From: Erigeron canadensis
Lineage: Eukaryota > Streptophyta > Magnoliopsida > Asterales > Asteraceae
Length of the DNA stretch: 64,000 nucleotides
Direction: 5' to 3'
Assembly: GCF_010389155.1 (NCBI RefSeq)
Contig: NC_057761.1
Span: 54,682,587-54,746,586, forward strand
Made by a program: the position numbers and the translations under genes. Shown here piece after piece: positions 1 through 10,707 of the stretch. The notes beneath the pieces were generated by a model. That model was not told the DNA's origin. It ran no database searches and worked only from the letters and a program-made list of their open reading frames with translations. How positions within the stretch are numbered: position 1 is the stretch's first letter; each line of letters starts with the position of its first letter.

Positions 1-329
1 ACTTGAAAGAGACCAAACAAAGATGTACATGTAAAGAATCTGCAAACTAAATTTCATTCTATTTATGAAAAGTTCAAACAGTAAAATTCTAAAACCACGT
101 ACAATTACCCGAATATAGATGTTGCAAATCTTTCATTACATTGCGAGACTGTAAAAACTACCATTCGAAACTTGCACAGATTATACAAACCATTGAGTTC
201 ATCATATCATCTAACAATTGTAATGCTAACCGAAACTTATAAACAGTAAACACCAAAATATTACCAATTCCTTTTTGCAAAAAAGAACTCGCATCAACAT
301 TAATCCTCAATCGATCGCCCTATTCATCA

Positions 330-1307
330 TCAAACATCTTGAAGCATTGATTCAAGCTCTTTTTCACCAAAAGGATATCCTCTAGATCTAGCATCCCTGA
401 ACTTAAGATGAAAATAATACATCATCCATGCAACCATGAAGTAACCTTCCACTACAGATTGCATAAACGAAGCAACCAATTCGCCAAAAATCTCTTTCAG
501 TATCACAGCAACAACTAACCTCGATACAATATATTCTTTAACCTTGACATATTTAGCAACATCAACCCCTATTGACAACAAACGTAACCCTTCACTGATA
601 ACTTCCTGAGGAGTCTTTCTCGAATCCATCATACCCACGAAGACAATCGCATGAAAAGCAGTAGAAACAAACATCTCCAACGATAACCATGAAATAGAAA
701 AACCCGAGTACTCAAACTCAATACCTTCCACCCAAGTCAAACTATGCGAAAACGGAATAAAATTCAAGATACCAAAATACTTGCAGCGGTTTTCTATATC
801 TCGAAAAAACAGTTTAGCCAGTGCGATAGTCAAAGACCTGATCATCAATCTTAATATAAAGAAACAAGTCAATCTTCTAAAACCCAAAAAGGCACCTTTT
901 TTATGGATCAAGATCAATGAAGACAGATTATGATTAGACCTCAAGAGATAATGGGCTACCGACACAAATATAATCCCATGGGCCCAAGATTGGGTAAAAG
1001 CAAACCCATTTGCTGTGAACAAATATAAAGAAGTAACACGAAAGATTTGTGACAACATTGAAGATTCATTTTCAGAAACAAAATTTGTGGCATTTGGTTG
1101 GGGATTAATGGGTTGGTGATCTGATTGGAAGTGGGTTTGAATGGAAGGGTGATTATCGACGAAAGAAGCGATGGAACGAAGGATGGTTTTGGATGCAGTT
1201 TGAAAAGAAAACAGACAAACGGAAACAAGGAGGGAGATGAAGAAAAGGTGGCGTTTGGAGATGATGGTTGCCGGTGGTGGTGGTGGTGAAGGACGGTGGT
1301 TCATCAT
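330..1307 (-). CDS. Uncharacterised plant membrane protein, single exon, 325 aa
   Basis: One uninterrupted reading frame starts with two consecutive Met codons (1307 and 1304); I take the first. I do not recognise the family. The N-terminus is Pro-rich, followed by a strong hydrophobic segment (about residues 20-40), a polar Asn/Gln/Ser-rich stretch (50-85), and further hydrophobic segments near 105-122, 145-168, 205-232 and 285-303. That is consistent with a multi-pass membrane protein whose charged tail ends in an acidic 'GEKELESMLQDV'. No catalytic motif is visible. A TATA-like run lies on the minus strand at 1422-1429, about 115 bases upstream of the start, which fits a real transcription unit. 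The length, lack of stops and sensible composition argue for a real gene. The function is unknown, and subcellular location cannot be decided between ER and plasma membrane. Confidence 0.75.
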   Translation of the reverse strand: MMNHRPSPPPPPATIISKRHLFFISLLVSVCLFSFQTASKTILRSIASFVDNHPSIQTHFQSDHQPINPQPNATNFVSENESSMLSQIFRVTSLYLFTANGFAFTQSWAHGIIFVSVAHYLLRSNHNLSSLILIHKKGAFLGFRRLTCFFILRLMIRSLTIALAKLFFRDIENRCKYFGILNFIPFSHSLTWVEGIEFEYSGFSISWLSLEMFVSTAFHAIVFVGMMDSRKTPQEVISEGLRLLSIGVDVAKYVKVKEYIVSRLVVAVILKEIFGELVASFMQSVVEGYFMVAWMMYYFHLKFRDARSRGYPFGEKELESMLQDV

Positions 1308-1421
1308 TCTTGATTGATTATTTTTTTCTGTTGACAGAGATGAAGAATTATGATATGATTCTGTTATAAATCAGTTATGAGTAGTTTATGATGGTGTGTG
1401 TGTGTGTTACAGTTTGTTACA

Positions 1422-1429
1422 TTATATAG
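1422..1429 (-). promoter_or_regulatory. TATA-like box for the 325-aa membrane protein
   Basis: The minus strand reads CTATATAAT here, about 115 bases upstream of the ATG at 1307, a normal plant spacing for TATA plus a short 5' UTR. Inferred from position and sequence only. Confidence 0.4.
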
Positions 1430-2350
1430 ATATAGAAGATATGAGATGATCCTCTTATGGAAGGAAGAATGCCATTTTACGCGCCCAATTGCCCTGTTTT
1501 TAAAATATTCTTTGATATTAAAATTAACGAAACGCAATTTACAATTCTTATTATAATTTTTTTTTATAGGTTTTTTTTTTGTTTTTTTGTTTTTGAAAAG
1601 TATAGTAGTAATAGCAATAGTTGTAACGTAATATAGCATAACAACTATTATTGTAATATCTTTATGTTGAAAATGTGAAACTAATGAGCCATAAGTTTGA
1701 AAAACAAATATGAAAAAAAAGTATAAAATAAAAGCACATAATGGCAATGAGAGTTAAATTTTTGGCTCTTCGCTTGCTGTTGGAAAATTTGGGTCAAAGG
1801 TTTTCTAGATGAATATCAACTTTGGACACAAATAGTCGGATAATTGAGTGAACACATATTACGAATATATCAGTGACTTTTGTAGCCCTTGCTGATGGTT
1901 TCGAAATGAGCTAAGATGTGTAGAAATTAGATCAAGTTATTTTAGAACTGAGAAAATAGATCAAGTAAATGAAATGTCTAACCCGGTGATGCAACGACAT
2001 TAAACAAGGGAAAGGGTGTATCATGCCTGCCTTTATTAACAAGGATATTTATCGTGAAACTGTATAATTAACCCTAATTGATTCAGCCAGTCCAATATCC
2101 GATGCAAGATTTCCTAAATGTTAAATAAACCCGGCAACTCCCCACGCTCCTGGAAGCGTGGACTTTCACAACACTGGATTCACTTAACGGGTTGATTCAT
2201 TTAGAACAATATCTTCACAACAACGCATAATCAAACAAGCTTAGCATCTCCTGGTTGACTTATTTACACACATATATTACTATATAAGTATGTTTCAAAA
2301 GCAGTTTAAACAGATTTTTAATATCCTTTCAAGTTAATGACAAGATGCTT
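1430..2350. other. Intergenic spacer, no gene seen
   Basis: AT-rich spacer between the divergent promoter side of the membrane-protein gene and the 3' end of the CNR8-like gene. The last few hundred bases probably include the 3' UTR of the CNR8-like gene. Short reading frames here lack codon bias or any recognisable domain. Confidence 0.5.
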
Positions 2351-5300
2351 TCAAGCTCCATGACGACCCATGGTCTGTTCCCCAGGGGGGATCATGACTA
2401 GTATCGGCTGGGCCCCAAACCCAGGATGAGGAAGCCTACGGCGAATCTCACGGCCTTCTTGGCAAAGAGCACACGGGTGGCAACAAACATGAGTTGCAAA
2501 ATCACATGCCACCTCAGCCTGCTCTAGTTGTTCTTCATTCATGTTGCAGCATCCACCACATGATTTGCTCATAGATTCCCAGTTACCCTGTAAAACCCAT
2601 AAATACAATGGATTTCAGTACATAAAAAAACTTCACCTTATCTAAAACAAAGTTCCAAAAGCACGTAGCAATAAATCAAAAATTAACAAAAAACTGTGAA
2701 AACATAAAGGGAAGTGATATCCCCACAACACAAATTAGTCATCCACAACATATGTATAAATTCTACTGCACAGTGTACAACTGTGTAAAGCAGTGATTGT
2801 TGTGGATGGCCGATTTGTGTTGTGAGGATATCATTTCCCAAACATAAAGAGAGAAAAATTATAGACATACAACACGAATCTGAGAAGATTTATCTAATAC
2901 GTAACAAAATCCTATCTGAAAAATAACTTAACCACGATACCAATAAATTATTATTATCTTTATAAACAAGAGCTAATCATAAACCCTAATAGCATAATGT
3001 AATCATTAAGAATAACTACTTGGGATATCTTCAGAAGTCAGAAAGCAAAAGGATCTTCTAAACTTGCCTAGTAAATCAATCTATTAACAAACATGATAAC
3101 ATATAAATAGGCATTTTAGAAAGACCATCTAAACATTACGAGAAGGCAAATGCCGGTAATTTCCCATGGATAGAAGAATTGATAAATATAGATTTGGAAG
3201 CCAACCCTAACTGTATGAAGTAAATGCTCGAATTGTGTAGCTGCAAGAGAGGAAGCACACAAGATGACAAGGCAAACTCTTTTCCCAAAGTAAAATTGAA
3301 ACAATGATCAAAGTTTAATGTAATATACATACAAACATAATGCCCTCCTGAATCCTCAATGAGTCAATGTACAGTAGATACAATTCATGACTTGGTAAGC
3401 AATAATCTAGTAGAAAGTTCAAAATCACGAGTCTTTAGTGACACGGGTCCAAGTGGACGTAAAAAAACACAAAAGACAATTTGCACCATCTTGGGGTGTT
3501 ACTTTCTTGATGTAATGCAGAGGTGGCAATTTTAAGTCATTTACTTAAGTGGGTCTATTCAGGTTATGTTGCATCTCTCACAAACTGATAATATAAATAC
3601 AACTCACAAGAAACAGGGCACGTGGAGTGGACCAAATGATTGACAACCTTGAATATCTCCCAAAGGTAACTTTAAATTCCAAAAACTTCTAATTTATTTG
3701 TAAAAAACAAAACAAAACATATTACTATCAAAAGAGAAAGAGAAACCTTCAATAAAACATTAGACATACTACTTTCTTGAGAAATTTAAAAGAAGTTAGT
3801 GTTTCGTGTCAACCAAGTTTGACCAGTACCAAAAGATTACGACTCAGAGCCGTTATCTCACATGCTAAACCCACCCATTTTACCTTCAGTTTATGTGTTC
3901 TTCAACAGCTTAGAAGAACTAGTATAATGGAATCACCCAGACGAATCTTTTGGTACTGCTAAACAGGTTGTTGACTTGTTGCCCATGAGTGCCCAAAAGA
4001 ACTTTTGATCTTTATATTAGAAAAGTATAACAAACTGCCATTTTATTATACACCTAGTGAAAAGGGTGAATAACACATTATCTGAATAACACTTTATCAT
4101 GTCATAAACTACACACAGCTTAAACAAAAAAGAACACAGTGATTAAAACATACCAAAAAAAAAAAAAAAACTTGCCTCAAGGTTGAACCTCCTACGGATT
4201 GCAGTACGGGTAGGATACGAAAACCAAGGAGCCATGCCGTTCCATCCAAAAAGGGCATTGCCAATAAAATACAGAGCAGTGTAAGGCAAGCAATGATTTG
4301 CAAAAGTTCCAGGTGCAGATCCAAGTCTTTCAACATTGCTTCCATAGACCACACAAGGGGCGACACTTCCAAGAAGACCTGTCATATTGTATTAACATTA
4401 TTGCCAAAAGATAAACATGAGCAGTTTTACATCTTAAAAAAAAACAACTCCAACATATCTATAATGACATGATAAAAAATGTGAGTTTAAAGAGTCCCAA
4501 AGGAGAAATCCTCAAAAACTTTGTGAGTTTAAAGTTCTTTTACGCAACTTGGACACTTGCTTGAAAATCACAAAGATCTTGTTACATTTTCGCCTTTCTG
4601 AGACTTCATTTACCACATCCCTATGTGCCCGCGGCACTTCCATATGGAGAAAGATAGGCTTACCATGTTCCATCAATTGCACCTAACCTATGCAGCTCAC
4701 TAACTTGCACCACAAAGATATCTATTCTTGCAACTCTAAACCCTTTCGTTGTATAGCTTCTAAACTCTGGACATACTGTAACTAGAAATATTAAAATGCC
4801 TCCACTTATGATGAGCACACGTACAGTTTCATTGGCTTGTATATGGGTATATAAACAAATCAAGCCACAAGTATCCATAAGAACATTGCAATAATATAGG
4901 AGGTTCAGTAACAATAAAAACATTATTAGGGGTGTTGATGGAGGTGTTAGTGATTATAATGTAACTTAATAGATTTTGGATGTATTTGAAAACAGGTCAA
5001 GAGGTAAGGAGTGCCTACCGTATAAGTCATAGATATCTAAAACTCAAATAACAAGAGTAAGACTGTGCCTCTTTGGACTTTGGAGGGACCAGGGGCAGGG
5101 GAGCCCCAAAAATGAAAAAAGAAATGTCATCAAGTGGGCAAATCACTTATTATTAAGGAGTGTTCAGTGAGTGTTATTTGCTGACTCTAGTCACCAACAG
5201 CATGACTCTGATCAGAAGCTAAGCTGAAAATTATTGACCAAATTGATCAGGGACTAAGTTGATTAGTGATCACACTAATTTGTAACACACTAAGGCTAAG

Positions 5301-7514
5301 CATCCGTAACGGTTTCTAAGTCTTTGTCAACTGTCTATAACTTCTGGATTCTTTAATGTTCTATATACTGAAATACAAACACAATTTGGGTATATTCTTG
5401 CAACCATGTATGTACACCAGTGAACGAATGAAGTTTTCCTAAGTTACCCGGGGAAAGTGAGACTTTGACTCATAATCTAAGTCATCTAACGGGATCCCGT
5501 GACTGTTTTCAAACCCTTTCCGGGGCCACACACAAAATTTACCTTGTGAGGTTCAAACGTCAGACCTCTTGTGAGGACATCAGGACGTCTAACTACCAGG
5601 TCACCTTCGTTAGCTGGTGCCACATGCTAAATAAATCAACTTGAAACTTGTAATGATTTCAGGACTTTGGAAGTGTAGATGGGTATATGTATAGCGTTGC
5701 TAAGGCCCCCTCACCACATTTGTATGCAGCAGGATTCGAACCCTTGACCCCCTAGGAAGAAACCATAAAGTGGAAAACTCCCCAACCACTTGGTTATCCC
5801 TAACCATTTGTATTTTCTAACTGTTCATGTATTATCATTTATCACTATATACTCTTGTAATTACTTTTCCAATTATGTAAACTAAAGGACCATTTATGTA
5901 AATTGGGAACATTTTTTTATCACAACAAAGCTATTGAACCGATTATGGAAATTTGGGTTTTATAAAATGGGATCAAATCCCCAGGTGACCTATCACCAGC
6001 ACTCTCACTCAAAAAAATACACACAATTAGAGATGGGAAGCAAAGAACGGCGTGGCCATAATGTTATCACGCTGTCTCAAATAAGTTTAGAGAGTGTATT
6101 CTGGAGGCTAAATCCAGTGAGACCGGACGAACCCCTTGTCTGGCTGTCGGTGCACGGTTGTGGCTAGCCTCGGACCAAAAGGAGTCGTGCACCGACAGCC
6201 ACACCAGAGATTCGTCCAGATTCGCTCGATTCAGCCTCCCGAATACACTATCAAACCTTACCTGAGACGGCGCGTTAACATCATGGCCACGACGTTATTT
6301 GTTACCCATCTCTAATTGTGTGTGTGTTTTGTGTGAGTGAGTGATAGTGCCGGTGTTAGGTCACCTGGGGATTTGATCCCATTTTATAAAACCAAAATTT
6401 TCATAAACGGACCCCCATTTTTGTTGTGGTAAAAAAATGTTCTCAGTTTACATAAATCTCCTTAAGTTTACCTAATTGGAAAAGTAAATAAAAGAGTATA
6501 TGGTGATAATATATGAACAGTTTGAAAAAACAAATGCTTAGGGATAATCAAGTTTGAGAATGAAGAGGTTCTCCTGCTATTTTGTTATTAAAAACCTTTT
6601 TAGCAATTCATATTCTCAAATCTCAATTCCTTAAGAGTATGGTCCCCGAAAGAGAAAGCTTATGAACTGTTAATGTCAAATCAAAATGACGTAAGGTGGC
6701 AAAATAAGCAGGTTTTTTTTGGTTAACCTAGCTACCCGATTTGCAAGCCGATTATCCACGGGCGCCAACCTGCTTTGCGGGTGGCCGGAGTCGTCACAGG
6801 TGAACCTTAGATATTTTTATTTTCTCCCATGTCGAAATGGGTTTGGGTTAAACCAGGTCAGGTTTATGTTCGCGGATGTGTCAAAATACCTTTGCCAGGG
6901 CTGACGCATTGAATACATGTTTACCGACTTCTAACCATCTAAACTATTAGACTCATTATTAATTAAACACAACCCGATTAACTAGGAAACGTATATATCC
7001 AGATTGGAATACTACAAACCCTCAAATCATTACAAGTTTCTAGTTTATTTTAACTAGCACAATGAATATATTAATAATCTAATAACAATGAAACAACCAA
7101 TCACAAATAAAATCAACAATCTATACAGATGTGTGTGTGTGTGTGTGTATGAAGAAAAAAAAGGAAAAAAGACTTACAAACTTCAAGATCACTGCTACAG
7201 AAGTGATCACTGCGGCCCAAACAAGCAAAGAGGCCAGAATCCCATTGAGACCTGGGTAAGGGCTCCCCAATCACATTCACACTCGTATTTACTGGGAGCC
7301 CATCAGCAGTCCAGACATATACAGCTGGTGGTGTATGTACATCAGAGTGTTTCATATCATCAGGTGATGATTTGGGGATCTGGGTTGATTTCTTCTTATC
7401 GACGTTTTCGTCATTGATTGTTGGGTTTGATTCATGATTGTTAGTGTTGGTGTTGGTGTTCAGAGATTGGTTTGCTAAAAGAGGGCTTGATTCTTCGTTT
7501 TTAGTATTTTCCAT
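2351..7514 (-). CDS. CNR8: PLAC8-domain protein, cell number regulator 8-like (3 exons, 258 aa)
   Basis: Exons on the minus strand are 7514-7178, 4378-4176 and 2587-2351. The phases join to 259 codons including the stop. The N-terminus (about 1-75) is Ser/Asn/Thr-rich and disordered. The PLAC8 domain then runs through 'GLFACLGRSDHFCSSDLEVC', 'LLGSVAPCVVYGSN' and, in exon 3, the Cys-rich 'CCHPCALCQEGREIRRR' (about 215-231), ending in a GEQTMGR tail. The domain order agrees with the maize CNR8 type. PLAC8/CNR/FW2.2-like proteins are small plasma-membrane proteins tied to cell number, organ size or metal transport; the exact role of this one is unknown. Intron 2 begins with GC rather than GT, and only that junction keeps the frame. 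Intron 1 is 2.8 kb and loaded with SINE-like sequence and a foldback; intron 2 carries a MITE. Confidence 0.92.
2709..2839. mobile_element. 131-bp MITE with 9-bp target-site duplication (Mutator-like)
   Basis: About 40 bases at each end are inverted copies (GGGAAGTGATATCC on the left, GGGAAATGATATCC on the complement of the right). The element is flanked by a perfect 9-base direct repeat, AAACATAAA, at 2700-2708 and 2840-2848. Nine-base duplications are typical of Mutator-type transposons. It lies in intron 2 of the CNR8-like gene and has no coding capacity. Confidence 0.8.
5430..5640 (-). mobile_element. SINE-like insertion (Au-type features) in CNR8 intron 1
   Basis: Read on the minus strand, this has a tRNA-like head with 'CTGGTAGTTAGACGTCC' in the A-box position and 'ACGTTTGAACCTCAC' in the B-box position. 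A tail with 'GACTTTCC...CCCGGGTAAC' style sequence follows, reminiscent of plant Au-family SINEs. The family assignment is from memory of the pattern and is tentative. Confidence 0.45.
5655..5812 (-). mobile_element. tRNA-derived SINE-like head in CNR8 intron 1
   Basis: The minus strand carries 'ACCAAGTGGTTGGGGAG', which fits a pol III A box, and an exact B box GGTTCGAATCC about 45 bases later. The cloverleaf arms do not close properly, so this is a tRNA-derived repeat and not a tRNA gene. Its first ~20 bases also coincide with the outer end of the neighbouring foldback arm. Confidence 0.45.
5785..6556. mobile_element. ~770-bp foldback element (long near-palindrome) in CNR8 intron 1
   Basis: The left arm (about 5785-6160) is repeated as its reverse complement in the right arm (about 6190-6556). 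Matching landmarks include GGATCAAATCCCCAGGTGACC at 5970-5990 against its complement near 6358-6382, and CGTGCACCGACAGCCACA near the centre. The spacer is only tens of bases, so the transcript of this intron could form a long hairpin. No transposase is present. The type (MULE foldback or MITE) is not resolved, because target duplications are unclear. Confidence 0.7.
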
Positions 7515-7749
7515 GATTTTGATTCTGGTAAAAAGTTTGGGGAGCTGGGTGGGAGGACAGATCTGATTTGATAGTATTTTTGATGAGGACGATTTTTTAC
7601 TCTTTTAAAGGTCAAAAGACTTTTCTTTCACATTTCTTTTTTTCCCTTTTTTAACTGTATATATACGTTTCCTAGTAAGCATTTAGCTCATCGATATCGA
7701 TACTTATCATAAAATTTCAGATGCCGTTCAAAAAAATAATTTCACATAG

Positions 7750-7983
7750 TAAAAGAAACGGCTCATTGCCGTTTTTCACAGGTTTTGAACCCAATACCTC
7801 TATGGTGTATGGGAGAGGTTAAGATGCAGACATATTTTATCTCTATCTAAGTAGAAATTAAGGTTGTTTCTATTTTCTACTTAAATAGTAAAATATATCC
7901 TTCAATCTTTGCATAAAATGAAGATCGAACCTTTAACCTTTGTCTTTAAAGTTTAGGGTGTTTATGAATGATTTAACCATGCT
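7750..7983 (-). mobile_element. SINE copy B, same family as 23072-23315
   Basis: Reverse-complementing this stretch gives a head with 'GGTTCGATCTTCATTTTATG', then 'GCAAAGATTGAAGG', 'AAACAACCTT', 'ATCTTAACCTCTCCCATACA', 'GAGGTATTGGGTTCAAAACC' and 'GTTTCTTT'. These appear in the same order in the copy at 23072-23315. Two diverged copies sharing a tRNA-like B box and a common body and tail define a short interspersed element. A LINE inserted next to its head. Confidence 0.6.
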
Positions 7984-7988
7984 GCTTT

Positions 7989-8747
7989 TTTTTAAATGTG
8001 TTTTTTGCAAGATAAATGTATTTTTTGCAATGAAACTGCTGACAGCCATGAGCACCTCTTTTTTAAATGCAAATATATTAGAGAGAGATGGAAATTAATA
8101 AGCCAAAGATTCCATCAAATGCAGCAGGTGGACAGTTTGAATGAGGTGATCAGAATTCTAGCAAGAGATAAAGAAAATAACAATTTAGGAGTGGTGGTAA
8201 ACAGAATTATGGTGGCAGCTGCACTTTATTACATATGGCAGGAGAGAAATACCAAAATATTCAGAAATCAAGAAAGGAATAAGGAGGTTGTAAGTCAAAT
8301 TATATGGGACAGTGTTAGAGCTCAAATAATGTCCATCAAAGTGAGAAAAACAAGAAATGTTGAACACATTGCAGAGATATGGGAACTGAAATGGAAGGAT
8401 AATTCCCTGAGAGCTATTTGATTCATGATGGTGCAGTTCTGGTGTATAGACAATGTTGTTAGAATGTGGATTGCATGTGCGTATAAGAATAGTGAGTCAT
8501 GCAAGATGGGACTACTTGGTCTTATACTAGTGCAATCAGGAATCAAGGATACAGAATTGGTTTTGGATGCCTTGTTCAATTATGTGAATGATGGAAGACT
8601 GGGGTATTAGCTTGAAAGTTTAAGATTGTTTTGTTTATGTATATGAGTTGGATGAATGTCTTTTGGGGTTGTCCAAGTTACATATATTTGTAAATGTGTA
8701 CATATTTTTTGGATAGTAATATAATTCACATTTTCACCAAAAAAAAA
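7989..8747 (+). mobile_element. 5'-truncated LINE (non-LTR retrotransposon) with 14-bp target-site duplication
   Basis: The insertion is bounded by a perfect 14-base direct repeat AACCATGCTGCTTT at 7975-7988 and 8748-8761 and ends in a poly(A) run at about 8738-8749. It contains the last part of ORF2 (to 8421) and a 3' UTR. This is the hallmark of target-primed reverse transcription that stopped early. The intact duplication indicates a fairly recent insertion. Confidence 0.88.
7996..8421 (+). pseudogene. C-terminal fragment of a LINE reverse transcriptase (zf-RVT domain)
   Basis: The 3' remnant of LINE ORF2 encodes about 140 residues containing the reverse-transcriptase zinc-binding signature C-x2-C ... 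S-x-x-H-L-F-x-x-C ('CIFCNETADSHEHLFFKC'). It is followed by the usual 'YYIWQERNTKIFRNQ' type sequence seen at the end of plant LINE ORF2. Endonuclease and polymerase domains are missing because the copy is 5'-truncated, so it is non-functional. Confidence 0.85.
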
Positions 8748-8761
8748 AACCATGCTGCTTT

Positions 8762-10650
8762 AATTTCACACAGTCTAATTAATATTTCCAATATTTTAAC
8801 TGGACAAAGACATGGAAACTACCAATGATGGTTTATGCTTGGAAGACGCACATTTAGATCTAAAGTACCATCAGGTTTTTCATTAATTTATCGTTGTATT
8901 TATGGGTGGATGAGTTAGTAGGTTTTCTCCGGAATGAGGAGTTTAGTCGGTTGGGGCTTTGTGTGTTTGAAATAACGGTCAGGTTCTGCGTACCTTTAGC
9001 CATTGATGAGCCGCGAACAGAGTACCGTTGTTGTTCATGGGCAGAACCACATAGAAACAAGGGTAGCTCGGGTTACATGTCCACTAAATTCATATAGTTC
9101 AAATTATTCGGAAAATGATTTTTTTTTTATTGGTGTTATGGGTCTAATAAATATGAGATACCGATTAATCTAACCAACTTTAAAACTCTTAGAAACATTT
9201 TTCCATCAATAAAACTTATAAAAATGTATCTGTACAACTAAATGATAAATAAAAAATTTACTAAAAGCGCCAAAAATTCTTAAAATCCATATTAAATAGC
9301 CAAAAATCATTTAAAAAAATGTTAAAAATCGTAACATTTTTGTCGTTATCATTGTTATCGTTACTTTATGGCAATACAAGAACAGTGAAAAAAAGTTATG
9401 TTACCAGTCATTTTCGTTTCTAGTTCCCCACTGTTGTTGTTGTATTAATTTGGGTATAAAGATTTGATTAAAAAGTCTTATGGAAAAATATTTTATATAA
9501 ATATTTTAAACAATTCTGTATACAGAAAAAGTAAATAAAGTTTTTTAAAACTCCTCATTTATATGTTTTTTAATTTATTTTTGTCGATTTCAAACCAAGA
9601 TAACGGATGAGAGTTTTTGTTAGAAAGTTTCAAAAAGTTTTCCAAAATTAGTTTGGTTTAAAGCCACTAAAAAAGTTAAATCGGCCTTGTCAGTCAAGAA
9701 AACTTACTGGCAGTAATTAAGGGCGGCAGGGATGAAATTAGAGATCTTAAAGTCTAAAAGAGAAGTAGATCGGAGATCTTGATGTCTTAAAAGTATATTA
9801 TGCAGCTGTTAAAAAAAAGTATATTATGCAAGTTTCTAGATAGGTTGTAGTCTTGTAGATGTAATGGTAAAACCCTGACGCCTTTTTATCCACAAACTTA
9901 TCTTCATATCTTACAGAATCTATTTGTTCAACTTTAGCCCTTTTAGGTTGAACAATTTTCAGAATAGTTAGTTTCAGTCCTTAACTTAGTAAGTTAGTAA
10001 GTAAAGACGTGAAATCTCTTAAAGAAATTAAGTATTTTTTATGGTTGTTTTGAGTTATATGTTTAAGATTATTGCTAATATATATATTTTTATAAAAATA
10101 AATTCCTTTATAATTTATAGTCTCTGTTATAAAACCATTATAACTCCGCGAAATGGTACGAGTATTTAACTTTAAAGGTGGTCGAGCGTCGACCGTAATT
10201 TGCAACCTTGAATACGTGACAACATACATACCATAATTTTTCACAAAATTAACAAATTAATCCGCTTTAAATACATAAAAAGGGATATCAAATTTAACCA
10301 AACCACAAAGCAAACAAGACATTTCATTTAAATATATTCTAGCACAAAATTTAACGAACATCTCAAATATGGAGAATTTTCACTTTCTATGAATCATCGA
10401 TTAAAGATCTCATCTATACTTGCCACTAGTTCGGATCGTGTTGTGAAGATATAGCATATGTATGTACTCATCAAATTAACATTATGATTTATGATAATCA
10501 CAGTAGGTAGAAAAAAAAGCAAATTAAATATATCTTTTACAAACTTTAAACAATCACAATAAAAAATAAAAAACAAATTTCCTGGCTACTATGTATAGTA
10601 TTCCAAGAGCTACTACCACACTGCTTTGAATATTCAGCATGTGATCAATA
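8762..10650. other. Intergenic AT-rich spacer, no gene supported
   Basis: After the LINE, a slightly GC-richer patch at 8860-9100 has open frames on both strands but no recognisable domain. It may be a decayed repeat. The rest is AT-rich with no convincing coding signal, RNA gene or tandem array. Confidence 0.4.
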
Positions 10651-10707
10651 ATCATGGTACAAACCCGTTTTGTAACCTTGAAGTCTCCAAATGCTGTCGA
10701 ATTTTCT

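Noticed and set aside
8425..8610. Small plus-strand frame after the LINE fragment
   Set aside because: Lies in the LINE 3' UTR after the ORF2 stop; no family match.
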